Shown piece after piece: positions 4,928 to 5,081 of a DNA stretch of 5,081 bases. Positions within the stretch are counted from its first letter, which is position 1; each line of letters opens with the position of its first letter. Location: contig JASLZO010000058.1 in NCBI GenBank assembly GCA_030754805.1, forward strand, positions 1,776 to 6,856, written 5' to 3'. Source of the stretch: Dehalococcoidia bacterium (lineage in GTDB: Bacteria > Chloroflexota > Dehalococcoidia > UBA6926). The position numbers were made by a program, and so were the translations under genes. The notes under the pieces were generated by a model. It worked only from the letters and a program-made list of their open reading frames with translations, searched no databases and was not told where the DNA came from.

Positions 4928-5081
4928 TCAGGCGAGGTGTGAGCGCAGGAAGGCGAGCGTCTTGGTCCACGCGTCCGCCGCCGCTTCCGCGTGATACCTC
5001 TCCTCCCAGGTGTCGTTGAAGAATGCGTGTCGCGCGCCTTCGTAGACGTGGGATTCGACGGACTTGCCGCGGTCCTTCAAA
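4928..5081 (-). CDS. Dienelactone hydrolase-family alpha/beta hydrolase, C-terminal end only
   Basis: Reading leftward, the frame is open from the right edge to TGA (4930-4928), giving 50 residues; the start lies outside the window. The sequence VYEGARHAFFNDT, followed by YHAEAAADAWTKTLAFLRSHL, is the typical C-terminus of dienelactone hydrolase-family proteins: the strand and loop carrying the catalytic histidine (here the His codon at 5027-5029), then the final amphipathic helix. The nucleophile cysteine or serine and the aspartate are beyond the window. The family hydrolyses lactones and esters, classically dienelactone in the chlorocatechol branch of aromatic degradation, but most members have unknown substrates. 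It is transcribed towards the small gene and is not part of the forward operon. Confidence 0.85.
   Translation of the reverse strand, partial: LKDRGKSVESHVYEGARHAFFNDTWEERYHAEAAADAWTKTLAFLRSHLA

Noticed and set aside
1..5081. CRISPR arrays, transposons or a defence system
   Set aside because: No regularly spaced repeats, transposase or terminal inverted repeats, and no nuclease, helicase or toxin-antitoxin-like proteins. The genes are metabolic apart from the small Cys/His protein.

Overview
The window looks like chromosomal DNA from a GC-rich bacterium. Coding frames have strongly GC-biased third positions, starts are preceded by clear Shine-Dalgarno sequences, and the tRNA gene encodes its own CCA. 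The mix of acyl-CoA dehydrogenase, CaiB/BaiF CoA-transferase and dienelactone hydrolase-family genes, plus one apparently leaderless small gene behind a TANNNT-type -10, fits an actinobacterium (for example Acidimicrobiia or a mycobacterial relative). A GC-rich Chloroflexi lineage is not excluded. This placement is an inference, because no marker gene is present.

Layout, left to right. (1) 3-299 +: the C-terminal end of a class V (PLP) aminotransferase-fold enzyme, cut by the left edge. (2) 300-559: a stretch without a convincing gene, holding a perfect TATAAT and a foldable leader. (3) 560-646 +: a complete tRNA-Leu(CAA). (4) 758-1948 +: an acyl-CoA dehydrogenase. (5) 1995-4418 +: an 807-residue protein made of two CaiB/BaiF (family III) CoA-transferase domains. 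It starts 46 nt after the dehydrogenase stop and is almost certainly in the same operon. (6) 4419-4529: a palindrome, a strong hairpin that probably ends the operon, and a promoter whose predicted start point is the A of the next ATG. (7) 4530-4721 +: a 63-residue acidic Cys/His-rich small protein. (8) 4722-4927: intergenic. (9) 4928-5080 -: the C-terminal end of a dienelactone hydrolase-family protein, cut by the right edge and converging on the small gene.

The core is the dehydrogenase/CoA-transferase pair. A family III transferase moves CoA from a donor thioester onto a free carboxylic acid, and an acyl-CoA dehydrogenase then introduces an alpha,beta double bond. The pair therefore looks like the entry steps of a beta-oxidation-type route for an unknown carboxylic acid, comparable in logic to BbsEF plus BbsG in anaerobic toluene degradation. 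The most notable feature is that the fused transferase has the family's catalytic aspartate only in its second half (Asp577); the matching position in the first half is Leu176. The second point of interest is the small Cys/His-rich gene, which has its own promoter and two perfect hairpins inside its reading frame.
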